Assembly (NCBI GenBank): GCA_028751875.1
Contig: CM054134.1
Location: forward strand, 41,474,449 to 41,538,448
Direction of reading: 5' to 3'
Source of the DNA: Rapana venosa
Taxonomy: Eukaryota > Mollusca > Gastropoda > Neogastropoda > Muricidae
Length of the DNA stretch: 64,000 bases
The position numbers were made by a program, and so were the translations under genes. The number at the start of each line of letters is the position of its first letter. The stretch's first letter is position 1. Below are positions 34,601-44,954 of this stretch, in pieces. Under the pieces are notes generated by a model. That model was given only the letters and a program-made list of their open reading frames with translations, did not search any database and was not told the origin of the DNA.

Positions 34601-34876
34601 ACAGTAACTATTTTAGTGACTTTTTCAGTGGCTGTGCTTGCACTGTCCATAAGAACATGAACAATGGTCTGACAAAATGCTGGCTGGCTGGCTGTCTACG
34701 AATGGGCTGGCGGTCAAACTGGTTCAAAATCAGTGCTTTTGTCACCATTATCAGAGTCCTACCTACCATAATATGAGAATGGTTTCTGACAATGGAGACT
34801 GAATTGATAAACTGGAAATCTTTTTTGACAGCCAGGTTTAAATACATTTCGACAGTCTTCATACTGTTCTTATTTT

Positions 34877-34951
<75 letters not shown>

Positions 34952-37828
34952 CTTCAGTTTAACGTCTATTCACATTTAGTGATTTTAGACGGGAAGAAGT
35001 AATATAAACAAGAGAATGCAAACAATAACAAAAAGTGTCAATTAACAGTACTTAAAAACTAACTTTAACATACTACAAAAACTGAATTATCGGACTTCTT
35101 ATCAATCCTAACACAATGTTCAACAGTAACGATGGTTCAGACAAAATCTGATCCAGTGATAAACCTGGTATAGCAGGTAAAAAGGCTTTTAAATGTCCAC
35201 AATCAAAAATAACATGACTATTGGTAATCTTCTCCCCACAAATACAGTTTACATCTTTCACGTACTTTGTCCTGAAAGCATTTAGTTTAAATCTGTACAT
35301 AAGGGATAACATATTTCTACGATTATGCCAACCACAGACTTTGTTAGAAATTAAAGTATTTCGAAAATCTATCACATTGCTTGTACAGCCATTATAGAGA
35401 CAATAGCCAGAATCATATATTTTCTTTCTGAAGTGCTTCCAGCAAGCGTTTTGTAGCAAACTGTATCCCTCATGCAGAGATAAGGCAACGTTTATTTCAC
35501 AAGAACTATTTTTATTTCTCGCGCCATATTTTGCAAGACTGTCAACTTTTTCATTAAAAAAGATACCAGTGTGTGAGGGAACCCAACAGAAAGTAACAGT
35601 ACTACCTCTTAAAATCAAAAAGTGTACCAGATGCCTGATTTCAATGATTAGGTCTTTTCTTACTTTAAAAGTAGAATTTCTTAAAGCATGTAAAACCGAT
35701 TTAGAATCAACACACAAAAGTATGTTGAATATGTCTTTAGGGAAGTCAAGTACATAGTTAAGTGCCAACACTATAGCAGTTAGCTCAGCTGTAAATATAG
35801 ATTTATTTTTTCCCAGGTAGACAGCTCGTTCTACTTTTAATGATGGAATAATGAAAGCTGCACCAGCCTCATTAGTATTTAAAACGGACCCATCAGTGTA
35901 GATTTTGAGATGATCAGGATAAGTAGTTTGGATATGTTCTTTTACTAGCGATGTAAGAATGTTAACATTTTCAGCTTTTCTTACAGAAGAATAATTGATG
36001 TCAAAATGAGCTTTAAAAAGTTCCCAAGGTGGGTAGGGAGCTGACTGTACTGATTTTGTTAATTTATTTGGTTTAAGTTCTGAATGTTTAAAAAGGGGAG
36101 AAGTGTAAGTATTAATTGTAGTAAGCGAGCTGATAGTTCTTGCTCTTTTCGGAAAGTGAATGTCAGACTTTATCTGGACTTCATTTTCAACGTTGCTGTC
36201 ATTTGTTGTACTTCTTAAGACATATTTTGCCACAGCAAGCTGTCGATATTCATTTAAAGGAAGAACTCCTACTTCCTTATATGTACCTATAGATGAGGCA
36301 TGAGCTGGTACACCTAAAGCAAGTCGAAATGCTTTACAATCAAGACTCTGGATTTTTTGAAGCAAATAATTTGGAGCACTGAAAAATACTTCTTGTCCAT
36401 AAGACAGTCTTGATCGCACAAGGGACAAGGACAGATGCTTTAATACGGTAATATCTTGTTCCCATGGCTGTTTACTAGTAACTTTTAAGAAGTTAAGAAC
36501 TTTCTTAGCTTTAGTTGTCATATATTCAATATGTTGATTCGACGTTAACTTAGAAGTAAGGAATACTCCTAAGAATTTCACTGCTTGTTTGTATTCTAGA
36601 GCTTCTCCATTTATTCGAAAATTAGGTAGAACTTGTGGGTCAACACCGTTATTAAAAAGGACAAGGTTGGTTTTTTCAGGGGAAAGTGAAAGACCATTCT
36701 CAAAAAGATAACCACTAAGTTTTTCAAGTTCTTTTTGATATACTTTTTGATAAAAATTTAACTGTCTTTTGGGTGTTTTCTTTTTCATAGTAACATCCAT
36801 CCACATACATATATCGTCAGCATATTGTACAATAACAACATTGCTTGATAAAAATCTAGGAAGGTCAAATAGTAAAATGTTGAATAGATAAGGTGATATT
36901 ACTGAACCTTGCGGGATACCCATGTCTGGTGACCTTGAGGTAGAATAATAATTCCCAACTTTAGCTTGAATGATTCTTTCTGACAGAAAGCTTTTAATAT
37001 AGAAGTAAATATTGCCAGAAAGGCCAATAGATTTCAGTTTATAAAGCAATCTCTCATGCCACACATGATCATATGCTTTATGTACGTCAAAAAATGTGGC
37101 AAGTACATTCTTCCTTCGAGCAAACTGGTATTTAACTTGAGTGGTTAATTTAACTAAATGATCAACTGTAGATCTACCCTTACGAAAACCTGCCTGATTT
37201 ACGGGTATAATTTTATTTTTATCACAAAAATATGTCAGTCTGTTTAAGATTATTTTTTCCATCACCTTCCCTGTATGTGAAGTTAATGCTATTGGTCTAT
37301 AGTTATTCTTATCGCTTATGGTCTTTCCTTGCTTTGATACCGGTATCAAAACGAATGTTTCCACAATCGAGGTAAGACTCCATGAATCCAGCAGTGTTGA
37401 AAGAGATCTAATAATAGAAGTAACCAATTAATAGGGAGATGCCTTAGTAGTTCATTAGATATTGAATCTCTACCTACTGATGTTTTTTTAGTAGGAAGAG
37501 AGAAGATTACATCTCTTACTTCTTGCAACGTAATGGGGGCATTCACATAGTGTGTATTATCGCATTCTGGATCTAAATATTCGTCTTTCTGTACCTCAGT
37601 TTCTCTAAACGTTTTAGATTCATCTGAAAGGTTTTGAGTGCTCATAGAATCAGAAAACATATTTACGAAAATTTCAGCTTTTTCTGAATCAGAAAGAACT
37701 TCTTTTTCCTGTATTTTGATCGGACAATTCTGTAAACAAACCCCATTTTTCATATCATTGAATTTTTTCCACACTTTTTTTTAGATCTGTATAGTGTGTG
37801 TGTATGTGTGTGTGTGCGTGTGTGTGTG

Positions 37829-37875
<47 letters not shown>

Positions 37876-39564
37876 AAAACGTATTACCCCCCAAAAGTCT
37901 TTGAGAATATATTCGTACTTCTTTAATGAGCACCGACAATTTTTCATAGTGTATTGGGATGACGAATACTCATCTTTTGTACAAAAGATTGGAACAAAAG
38001 AACCAAGTTTAATATTGCTTCATGGGAAGCAACGTTACTGTAAAATGTTAGGCTCTCTCCCTAAAAGGATTGAGCTGAAGAATCAAAATGATCGGAATCT
38101 TGTTTCTGAACAATGAGCGGAAGTGGGAAAATCTAAGAATGTATTTATGAGAGCTGACCGAATCATCTATGATTATAGCTCGTGTTTATTTGTGGACATT
38201 GCCTGGATCTGCTTAAACCACGGCTTAATGACGGTTGTATTCGGTGATAAGACACTCTGTCTAAGCTGTGACTACTATGGAGTACTTGTGAACTTACCCA
38301 CCATTTGTATTTAATCAAAAACGCCGTGGTTTGTCTTTTATTACTGTCAATGATTTGCTTGAGATTTCAGAGTTGTACAGAAGCTAGATTACTCCTGATA
38401 AAAGTTTCCTCTTTTAAAAAAGTTCTTGATAAAAATTTCGAATATCTCTCTTGTGCATTAGCCTTGAATGTTAATGGTCAGATAAAGACATCAAACTTTT
38501 CCAAACAATAGTTAAACTAATGCCAAATGACTGCAGTGAAACCAAAAACCAGTCTGTACACAGTGTAATATCTAAAACCATTTTATGTTAGCCAGCCAAC
38601 AAGCTGGTCAGCCAACCAGATAACAAATACTCTTCCAAAACACCCCTCTTCATCCCCACTAACCCCCCCCCCCCCCAAAAAAAAAAAAAAAGAAAAAAAA
38701 GAAGAGAAAATACATTATGGTAATTAATCAGCTTCTGTCTTCCTTAAACATGTAATACAGACATTCCATTGTATGTGATAGTGACAACATGTAATACAGA
38801 CATTCCATTGTATGTGATAGTGACAGTCAAGAAATACCCAAGATATACATTTTATTTAAGGGCATTATTTAAGGTAAAAAACAACAACAACAACAACAAC
38901 AACAACCTATAAGGAAAGTTGTAAAGTTGAAATTCTTTCTTTCTCCAGGTACATGGCGCTGTTCATCACCGTGGTAGCGGTGTACACTCTGACAGTGATG
39001 AACACAGCCCTGAGTCTGAAGTATGTGATCACAGAGGTCAACAATCCTCTGACCAACACCTCCACCTACATTTCCCACCTGGCCCCAACCTACCTCCGCC
39101 ACAGAACTCTCATTGATGTTCTCTACATCCACATCCTCCTCGTCACTCTTCCATCTATCTCTCTGGTCGTTGTCATCGTCTGCACCACAGCCATCATCCT
39201 ACGTCTCAAAGTCACCGCCAATTGGCGACGCAAAACGGTGTCTGATATGACGTCAATAGAAAAACAGGAAGTGACCTTGACACGGATGTTGGTGACGGTG
39301 TGTTGTATTTATGTGGTGTGTATGACGCCATCGGTGACAAGGGCGTTGGTGCTGTTCAGTCGTCTGCCAGGTTTTCTGAATACTGGCCACCTGTGCAATG
39401 CCTTTAAGGTGACTGTTGCCTTAACGCACATGTTGGAGGCGTTGAACTCCTCCATCAATTTTCATGTCTATGTCAGGCAGAGCTCTCGCTACTGCTCCAC
39501 TCTCAAGCAGCTGTGCCACTGTGTGGCTGGACAGCACACGACCAAGAAAGGTGGCAAGACCTAG
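28300..39564 (+). CDS. Rhodopsin-type GPCR, three exons, intact (390 aa)
   Basis: Exons 28300-28619, 33219-33455 and 38949-39564 join in phase (2, 2) into 390 codons with consensus donors (ttcag/gtgagt, acaaa/gtatgt) and acceptors (gtgtcag, tccag). Seven helices fall at about 68-92 (NVINMAV), 103-127 (LAVSD), 146-170, 188-212, 241-266, 298-322 and 335-360. Class A marks are ERC at 168-170 in place of DRY and NSSINFHVY at 352-360 in place of NPxxY. N-glycosylation sites lie in the N-terminus (NSS, NYS) and extracellular loop 2 (NTS). No Cys is present at the start of TM3 or in loop 2, so the usual disulphide is missing. Family context suggests a mollusc chemosensory or peptide receptor; the ligand is unknown. 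ATG 28300 is the first in frame after the upstream stop, but 28312 or 28318 are possible because the paralogue lacks the first one. Introns of 4.6 and 5.5 kb carry repeats. Confidence 0.85.
28757..28931 (-). mobile_element. Family B SINE fragment broken by (GT)n
   Basis: Plus-strand order: ttcgagaataatgaaataaa, cactcatggtgttttttttg, ggccatgttttaatgtgtgc, gcaagatgtg, then a (GT)n array at 28903-28931 where the rest of the body should be. In intron 1 of the intact GPCR. Confidence 0.7.
28932..30391. other. Intron 1 stretch with perfect tandem duplication
   Basis: No exon or known element. A perfect two-copy tandem duplication of 57 bp occupies 29537-29650. Confidence 0.6.
29537..29650. repeat. 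Perfect 57-bp tandem duplication
   Basis: Two identical units (29537-29593 and 29594-29650), each beginning gttacaaaaagaccag and ending gcagtcctttgt. Confidence 0.95.
30404..31250 (-). mobile_element. Family A long SINE, full length with TSD
   Basis: This 847-bp element is flanked by a perfect 12-bp direct repeat, tgacttctgaaa, at 30392-30403 and 31251-31262. Read on the minus strand it begins caagccaccatggcgcagtg (A box) with gtgggttcaaatcccat (B box) about 35 nt later, as in a tRNA-derived pol III promoter. The body has ctcaaattacctgac-, acactgcaggtgtctgtatc, a short A/T-rich bridge (ttaaaataaaataaaaaccc), gtgtcaaagcctttggggtt, caactcactcagtctggctc, and ends gatgaggcagctaaaataaa. No long open frame is present, so it is non-autonomous. 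It lies in intron 1 of the intact GPCR, antisense. Confidence 0.85.
31263..32117. other. Intron 1 stretch
   Basis: No exon or known element recognised. Confidence 0.5.
32118..32335 (+). mobile_element. Decayed RTE-type LINE C-terminus
   Basis: Aligns by eye with 18306-18545: atgggcaagtctcttgatcc, aaagaccttgctaagacag, gatgtgaggacaacatc, gcgagaggcggaagacaaag and gctggttgtcgaatc correspond to the GHVTRS, LAKT, WEDNI, KAEQREE and LVVES parts. Stops and frameshifts throughout. In intron 1 of the intact GPCR. Confidence 0.6.
32336..33218. other. Intron 1 stretch before exon 2
   Basis: No additional exon or repeat recognised. Confidence 0.5.
33219..33455 (+). CDS. GPCR exon 2 (TM2-TM3)
   Basis: Encodes residues 107-186 in part, from LAVSDTGF to LKAAKFFKT. 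It is flanked by ggtgtcag and gtatgt, and the acceptor-side intron (ttgttgtcatggtgtcag) is also conserved in the minus-strand paralogue. Confidence 0.85.
33456..33884. other. Intron 2 stretch with G15 run
   Basis: A 15-nt G run lies at 33562-33576. Nothing else recognised. Confidence 0.5.
33885..34365 (+). mobile_element. Family A long SINE, 3' part
   Basis: Matches the second half of the family: gcatctcactcagtctggtt, ggcaccactgaacaccaccc, agcaatgcaaggcccttcta, then gtggctgcggcggtgatatt, ggcatggaaacagcagtaca and tail ggcagcaagtag. The tRNA-like head is absent. In intron 2 of the intact GPCR, same orientation as the gene. Confidence 0.75.
34366..34878. other. Intron 2 stretch
   Basis: No exon or known element. 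A patch of ggctggctggct-like repeats lies near 34680. Confidence 0.5.
34879..34951. repeat. (GT)n array at LINE 3' junction
   Basis: Uninterrupted GT dinucleotides of about 72 nt. Directly abuts the 3' end of the minus-strand LINE. Confidence 0.95.
34952..37794 (-). mobile_element. RNase H-bearing LINE, 5'-truncated, one frameshift
   Basis: Two minus-strand frames, 37346-37774 (142 codons) and 35073-37427 (784 codons), make one polyprotein broken by a single frameshift near 37360. The first holds the region before the RT core (WKKFND start, LQEVRDVIFSLPTKKTSVGRD). The second has LIPVSKQGKT, RPIALTS, AGFRKGRSTVDHL, motif A FFDVHKAYDHVW, motif B MGIPQGSVISPYLFN and motif C QYADDICMW, then an RNase H domain with YTDGS, FTAELTAIVLALN, CVDSKSVLHAL and WVPSHTGIFFNEKVDSLAK, all four acidic positions kept. 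A C-terminal CxC...HxxxxC knuckle (NCICGEK, HVIFDCGH) follows. The endonuclease is missing. Best placed in the I-like RNase H group. It sits antisense in intron 2 of the intact GPCR, between two (GT)n arrays. Confidence 0.85.
37795..37871. repeat. (GT)n array at LINE 5' junction
   Basis: Interrupted then pure GT dinucleotides, in the same strand orientation as the array at 34879-34951. Confidence 0.95.
37872..38746. other. Intron 2 stretch with C and A runs
   Basis: No exon recognised. A C run followed by an A run lies at 38665-38700. Confidence 0.5.
38747..38824. repeat. Perfect 39-bp tandem duplication
   Basis: Two identical units (38747-38785, 38786-38824), each beginning aacatgtaatacagac and ending gtgatagtgac. 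An (AAC)n run follows at 38880-38906, just before the exon 3 acceptor. Confidence 0.95.
38949..39564 (+). CDS. GPCR exon 3 (TM4-TM7 and C-tail)
   Basis: Encodes residues 186-390 after acceptor ttctccag. It includes TM4 (VYTLTVM), TM5 (TLIDVLYIH), the basic ICL3 (TANWRRKTVSD), TM6 (CIYVVCMTP), TM7 and a short Lys/Gly tail. The stop is TAG at 39562. Confidence 0.85.
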
Positions 39565-39614
39565 AAAAGATAGGGACAGAGAAAGACAGGCCAAGAAATA
39601 AAAGAAAGGTCACA

Positions 39615-39619
<5 letters not shown>

Positions 39620-39697
<78 letters not shown>
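39620..39697. repeat. (CT)n array in GPCR 3' region
   Basis: About 78 nt of CT dinucleotides, starting 56 nt after the GPCR stop codon, so probably within its 3' UTR. Confidence 0.95.
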
Positions 39698-39700
<3 letters not shown>

Positions 39701-40059
39701 GTGAGTCGAAAGTAAACCGAGATCAACCATCCACTTTGTACAGGCGATGAAGGCATTGAAGTGTTGAATGCACCTGCCCAAAATGGAAGATTGTGAATTC
39801 GGGTATGTTTACTTTGCAGGACTTAGGGGCTATGGCCAGTTTGTGCCCAGAGTTGAGTAGATAGCTGGCTCATTGAAAGACCTGTCTTTGATTCCAAACC
39901 AGCCTTAGGTCTTCAATTTTTCTCCTGGTTTTGAAACATCCTCCAACTGTTTTAGTCTGTAACTTGGTAGTGATACTGCGATGACTGTGGATGGAGGGGC
40001 ATAAAAACAGTTTCTGCTCTAGGAATAGGTCTGGCCGGATCGGAATTGTTATTGACAGC
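39698..40059. other. Gene-free stretch
   Basis: No gene. A weak tRNA-like pair (gttgagtagatagctggc and ctttgattcca) near 39850-39900 might be another SINE head, not called. Confidence 0.4.
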
Positions 40060-40535
40060 AGTTTTAAAAGTTATTCATGCTTTTTCCTTTGGTGGTTGTT
40101 ACATTTTCCCACTAGCTAGAGCTCTAAGGTTCACCAATGGTGAGATTTTGCGTATGCGACCGTTTTTTTGTTTTGTTTTTCTCACCGTGAAGGTATCTGC
40201 ATTCCCACTTTGGGGATGATGTCTCACCATGACACCAATGTGCATGACTTTTAAAAAAGAACGGTTTCCTTTCCTACCGGCCCGTAATGGCTTACTCTTC
40301 CGAAAGCAAGTTTCAACATGCGCGCAAGATATTCTGCGTGAGTGTAATCGTACAAGGGACCTCAGTTGTTGTTGTTTTTTGTCATATCCGAAGAACTTTC
40401 GGGGTAAAAGAGTCTGTACTGATGTTGACTCCAGAGGAAAACTCCCCTTGAACAGGCAACTCGGTGGTGGCTTGAACCTGCGCCGTCAAATCCAGAGCTG
40501 AAAGTTCTAACCACTAGGCTGTCCCAGTCCCCAGT
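40060..40535 (-). mobile_element. Family B SINE, long-tail form, head intact
   Basis: Read on the minus strand it begins ggactgggacagcctagtgg (A box) and gcaggttcaagccac (B box). It runs through the family body (atgttgactccagagg and ttacaagggacctcagttg in plus reading) and ends in a 3' module different from most copies: ctcaccgtgaaggtatctgc, gcgtatgcgaccg and caccaatggtgag in reverse plus order. The same module ends the copy at 63690-64000. Confidence 0.75.
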
Positions 40536-40790
40536 GGTGTAGAATATAGAGTCTCTCTCAGCATCTCACGCATCAGTCCTCCGACCCAGTAGTCTTAAGA
40601 ACATTCCTTGAAGACGTGGCAACCAGAAATTGCGTAACTATGCTGAATCTCAACAGGCTCCAGGAAACACCGCAGAAGTGACCCACCAGTAGTGCTGGGC
40701 TTCTTCTGAATGGTAGTTTCATGGCGGCTTAAAAAGAACAGCTTCATGTTGGCTTTAGTGCTGGTTCTGGGGGTTAGAATCTGGGTATGG

Positions 40791-40882
<92 letters not shown>

Positions 40883-40962
40883 GGTGACATTGAGTACGGT
40901 AGGAAGTACAGCGGTACAACAGAAGAAAAGAAACACACACGCGCGCGCGTGCACTCATTCAC

Positions 40963-41018
<56 letters not shown>

Positions 41019-41030
41019 AGGGGGGGGGTG
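40791..41030. repeat. (GT)n and (GA)n arrays
   Basis: (GT)n at 40791-40883 and (GA)n at 40968-41016 followed by a G run. Between them lies an alternating GCGC patch. Confidence 0.95.
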
Positions 41031-42099
41031 CAGCAGACTTTGTAGATAGTGTTTTTGCACGAGGAGCAAGAAGACTGCAATGTATATTGCCAAATGTGTT
41101 TGTGTTGAAAGGCTATTTCTGTCATTCATTCGGTAGGTATACTGATTCTTAATGTGATTTCTACACCTCAAGAAATATTCGTTTACAACCAGGGAGAATT
41201 ATTTCTTGTATGTGTGGAAGAGCATTTGCTGCAGCTGGCAGCACCAAAGTTTGCACAAGGCTGATGAGCCCACCAAGACCAGAACAATGTCGTGCCATTG
41301 TTTCCCTTCATCACAATCTGCCTTACTGAGCACTAGGAGTTGAAGCTGAGCTTTGAATATTTTCTTTTCAGTCACCTAAGTATAGTGTTTATTCACAAGT
41401 AGCAAACACATATTTCGTGCATCAGCACCCACCCCCATCTCCCCATCAACTGAAAACCCTGTTTTTGCCCTCTGGTTCTGTGACTGTGAAGATTCTGTGG
41501 TGGAGTTACAGTGACTGGTAAGAACTTCACAGTGGACTCAGCAAGAAGTCATTTCTGCTTTCTGTGCCATTAGTGTGGTGTGCTTTTTTCTCCGACACTT
41601 CATACACTGTTCTGTACCCAAATGTGACGTTCACAAATGTTAACTTTATTCAACACAGCGAGTTCCTTGGGAGAAGAGATCCTTAAAATGCTTAAATACT
41701 TGCTCACATCCATCCTTCAATCATGATTGTTTCCTCTTGGAAACGAGATCATCTCATAATCACTACTTAGAAATTCGGGAGGGGGGTGGGGTGGGCTAAA
41801 GACAGAGTTCTCAATCAGTGATAGAGATGAAGCCATTGACATTGATCCACAACCCACTGGACACAGGCCTGCATGAATGGGTCTGCAGATGAAGGCACCT
41901 GAATCATGGGAGAAGGGGGGCAAGTAATCAGATGCAACGATAGAGACTATCACTTAAGCCATAGACAAGTACTCAATGACTTTCAACATGGAAAGCAAAT
42001 CCATCGAAAAGAGAGCAGAGAAAAGGGGAGTAAACCACCTTCAACCACATCCAAAGTAGCTATCCTGAATTAACCAAGTTCTTTCATTCATCTGTTTAC
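41031..42099. other. Gene-free stretch
   Basis: No gene or repeat recognised. Confidence 0.5.
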
Positions 42100-42480
42100 T
42101 CCACAGCCCAGCCAGCAAGGCCTCTCAACAAGCGACAGCACTCTTGGTGGACCTCACAGTCTGTACAGACTTCCTTTCCGAGTGGATCCCAATTGACTGT
42201 CAGATTCTAGCAACACAGGAGCAGACAGGTTGGTGGACTGGTCAAGGGAACTTCAGCAGCTCAGCTCAACTCATTCTCTTCAAGCTGAATACAGGGCATA
42301 GCAGGCTGCATGCTTACATGCTCATCAAACTTATAATAAGAGAGCCAAGGAACGAAGACTGGCATAATGTCTGTTACACAGTGCTGCCGATGTCACAATG
42401 CTGCCAAACACGGCCAAAACCAAAACCAAGCTGCAATGGCCGCTTAAGGACCTCCATCTAGTTGAAGTGCTCGACATATT
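42100..42480 (+). pseudogene. RNase H LINE 3' remnant
   Basis: The frame from 42144 reads ALLVDLTVCTDFLSEWIP (end of an RNase H domain, compare EWIP in the element at 23975-27165), then LILFKLNTGHSRLHAYM, which matches the conserved LRTGH-RL segment downstream of RNase H in such LINEs. The rest is degraded. It lies downstream of and opposite to the single-exon GPCR. Confidence 0.6.
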
Positions 42481-42639
42481 AGAACACAATCTGCCATTTA
42501 GCAACCTGGCAAGCTTTTGTTGTGAATGAAACACATACCTTTGACATCTAACGTGTGTGAACTCTGTTTTGTGCAATACAGAAAGATTGCTTATGAGCAA
42601 CAAAACACGGTTATCTGACACAAAGGAACTCCATGTACC

Positions 42640-43779
42640 TCAAGAACTTTCCGCATACACCCTGTCTTTCATTTTGCATCTGCAATGGATGTAAAACAAC
42701 TGACGAAAAGTAGCTGCAAACTTCTTGCTGGTCAGAGTATACAAAACAAAATTCACAGACGAATTAATCAAACTAAATATAAAGACTACTGAGACTACCA
42801 CAGCAGATATGTTTTCATACTGACCGATATCAGCATATCCATCTGTACTGTAGATAAGTCGAGCAATGCCATGCATTATATCAGGAGCTGTGCAGACAAC
42901 AAATAAAATACAAATGCTCAAAAGCATCATGGTAATTTTCTGTTGTTCAGCATCTCGTTTGTCATGTGATTGTCCAGTCATTTGGTTTCGTATTTTCTTA
43001 CTTTTTCTCAGCGTGTTCAGAATAGAACACGTACAAAACAGAACAAAGCCCACGGGGAAAAAACGAAAAATTGACGCCATAAATATATCCAAGTAGAAAA
43101 TGAGAAACTCAAAATTTTCAATAGCGTACTGGCTATACATGATTTTCAAAACAGTGGCATTTATAGCGGTATCAAAGGATTCTTCAATCTTATAGATAAA
43201 TAACAGACAGCTTCCACAAGCAAATCCAGTGAAGTAAACTGCCACAATGGAAAGTAACACAGTTTTTCTTGTTATCCACTGGTTTGCTTTCAAGGGATAC
43301 TTAACAACAATGTATCTCTCCATAGCTACAAGACATATAAACAGTGCTGAAATTCGACCTAGTATGTATGCAGGTATGAACAGGTAACAGCGGGTTATGA
43401 CTTCTATCTTCATCGCAAGGTACTCATTGAAATAACGGACAATGCAATCCAATTCAGCGACAAAACTGAAGACGATGAAAAGCAGATCTGTAATTGTCAG
43501 TCCAATCAATAGAATATGCGTGGCTTCCTTTGTGCCTTGAAGGAAGAGCACAAGCAGGCTGACAACGTTTCCAAACATGCCCACAAGAAAGATCACAGGC
43601 AGAAGAACACAAAAAATGTCCTCTATTTGCCGTCGGGTCTTTGCACTGATAAGTCCTTGAAGACCATAGTTCTCTGAATTGTCAGCCGAGATGGAATCTG
43701 AATCGTTGAAGTTCGTGGTCGTGTCAGTTCCTGATTGGTTAAACACAGGAAAATAGATTCCCGACTGCTTGAATTCCAT
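42640..43779 (-). CDS. Single-exon rhodopsin-type GPCR, intact (379 aa)
   Basis: One uninterrupted frame from ATG (43779) to TGA (42640-42642). Class A features by residue: N-terminal glycosylation sites at N14 and N25, TM1 with GN at 70-71, TM2 with TD at 97-98, a TM3 ending MERY at 153-156 (DRY variant), C131 before TM3, YPLK after it, TM4 177-196, TM5 about 225-256, a basic ICL3 (RKSKKIRNQ), TM6 with CTAPD (usual CWxP) and TM7 ending NSSVNFVLY at 339-347 (NPxxY variant). The tail has CRCK, a possible palmitoylation site. It is a different subfamily from the three-exon receptors. The family is known in molluscs as FMRFamide-receptor-like or chemosensory; the ligand is not deducible. The coding region has no intron; any 5' UTR intron is undetermined. 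Confidence 0.9.
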   Translation of the reverse strand: MEFKQSGIYFPVFNQSGTDTTTNFNDSDSISADNSENYGLQGLISAKTRRQIEDIFCVLLPVIFLVGMFGNVVSLLVLFLQGTKEATHILLIGLTITDLLFIVFSFVAELDCIVRYFNEYLAMKIEVITRCYLFIPAYILGRISALFICLVAMERYIVVKYPLKANQWITRKTVLLSIVAVYFTGFACGSCLLFIYKIEESFDTAINATVLKIMYSQYAIENFEFLIFYLDIFMASIFRFFPVGFVLFCTCSILNTLRKSKKIRNQMTGQSHDKRDAEQQKITMMLLSICILFVVCTAPDIMHGIARLIYSTDGYADIGQYENISAVVVSVVFIFSLINSSVNFVLYTLTSKKFAATFRQLFYIHCRCKMKDRVYAESS

Positions 43780-44481
43780 GGTCAGATTAGTTCTTGGTTG
43801 GTTAAATTCTGTTCTTGTGTGAATCCATAGGTGACTTGAGCTGCTTTATCTGGCGTTGGAACTCCTTTGATCTGTAACCAGAGAAAAAGTTATTGACTTT
43901 TTTTTATATGAAACAGTGACAAGAAGACTGAATGATCAGTGATTAAATAGTTCATCAAAGTGTATGTGATGCAATTCCAAAGAGAGTTAATAGTTTGCAA
44001 TTATGTTTGATGGTAAACAAGTTAATGTATTTGTTCTGTAAAGGAGCACAAATCACCAAACAAGAAAACAAACGGTCATCGTTAAAAGTGCACACAATGG
44101 ACTATTGATGCTTCATTTTGTATATACTGCTTCTGCATTACAATTATTTTATGCCATGACGTAGTGATATGTTTATATCTACTCAACAGTTATGGCAACA
44201 ATACGTTTCTCACACTAAGGGAGAGCAGTGCAGGCAGCATTTGGAAGGTGGGAAGAGGGGAAGGAGGGGGGAATGGAATGTTCCAGAAAGACCCAACTCA
44301 GAGTACAGGTGCATGAGCGGAAAACTGATGAAGACATTTCAAACCGGTGTTCCTCAGTCTTTGCCCTTCTGAAACGCACAATTCTGCAGCACATTACTTA
44401 CTTGTTTTCGAAGATTCACTGAACATTCCCAACTTCCAAAAGTAGGCCCTAAAACGAAACCTCTGTAAATCCACTTGAATT
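43780..44481. other. Upstream region of single-exon GPCR
   Basis: No recognisable promoter motif or exon. It would contain the 5' UTR and promoter of the gene on the minus strand. Confidence 0.4.
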
Positions 44482-44622
<141 letters not shown>

Positions 44623-44654
44623 AAGAACCGCATACACACGCAAAACAAAAAAAT

Positions 44655-44722
44655 CATCTGAGCGCTTTGATTTGTTGCTTTACAAGATTCAGCGCTATAT
44701 AAATTCCTACTATATTATTATT
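44655..44722 (+). mobile_element. CR1/L2-type LINE 3' tail
   Basis: Reads ctgagcgctttgatttgttg, ttcagcgctatataaattcc and an ATT-like run. It is the fourth copy of this tail in the window and lies between two AT arrays. Confidence 0.7.
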
Positions 44723-44808
44723 TACTATATATATATAAATATTATATATATATAATATATAATATATATATATATATATATTATGTGTGTGTGTGTGTGT
44801 GCGTGTGC

Positions 44809-44854
<46 letters not shown>

Positions 44855-44888
44855 TATATAATATATATATATATATAGATGATAGAAG

Positions 44889-44943
<55 letters not shown>
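44723..44943. repeat. (AT)n, (GT)n, (AT)n, (GA)n compound array
   Basis: AT-rich arrays at 44728-44784 and 44813-44876 flank a GT tract at 44785-44810; (GA)n follows at 44893-44943. Confidence 0.9.
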
Positions 44944-44947
<4 letters not shown>

Positions 44948-44954
44948 AGAGACA

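Noticed and set aside
39840..39960. tRNA-like A/B box pair, possible further SINE head
   Set aside because: Box matches are weak and no second copy was found in the window.
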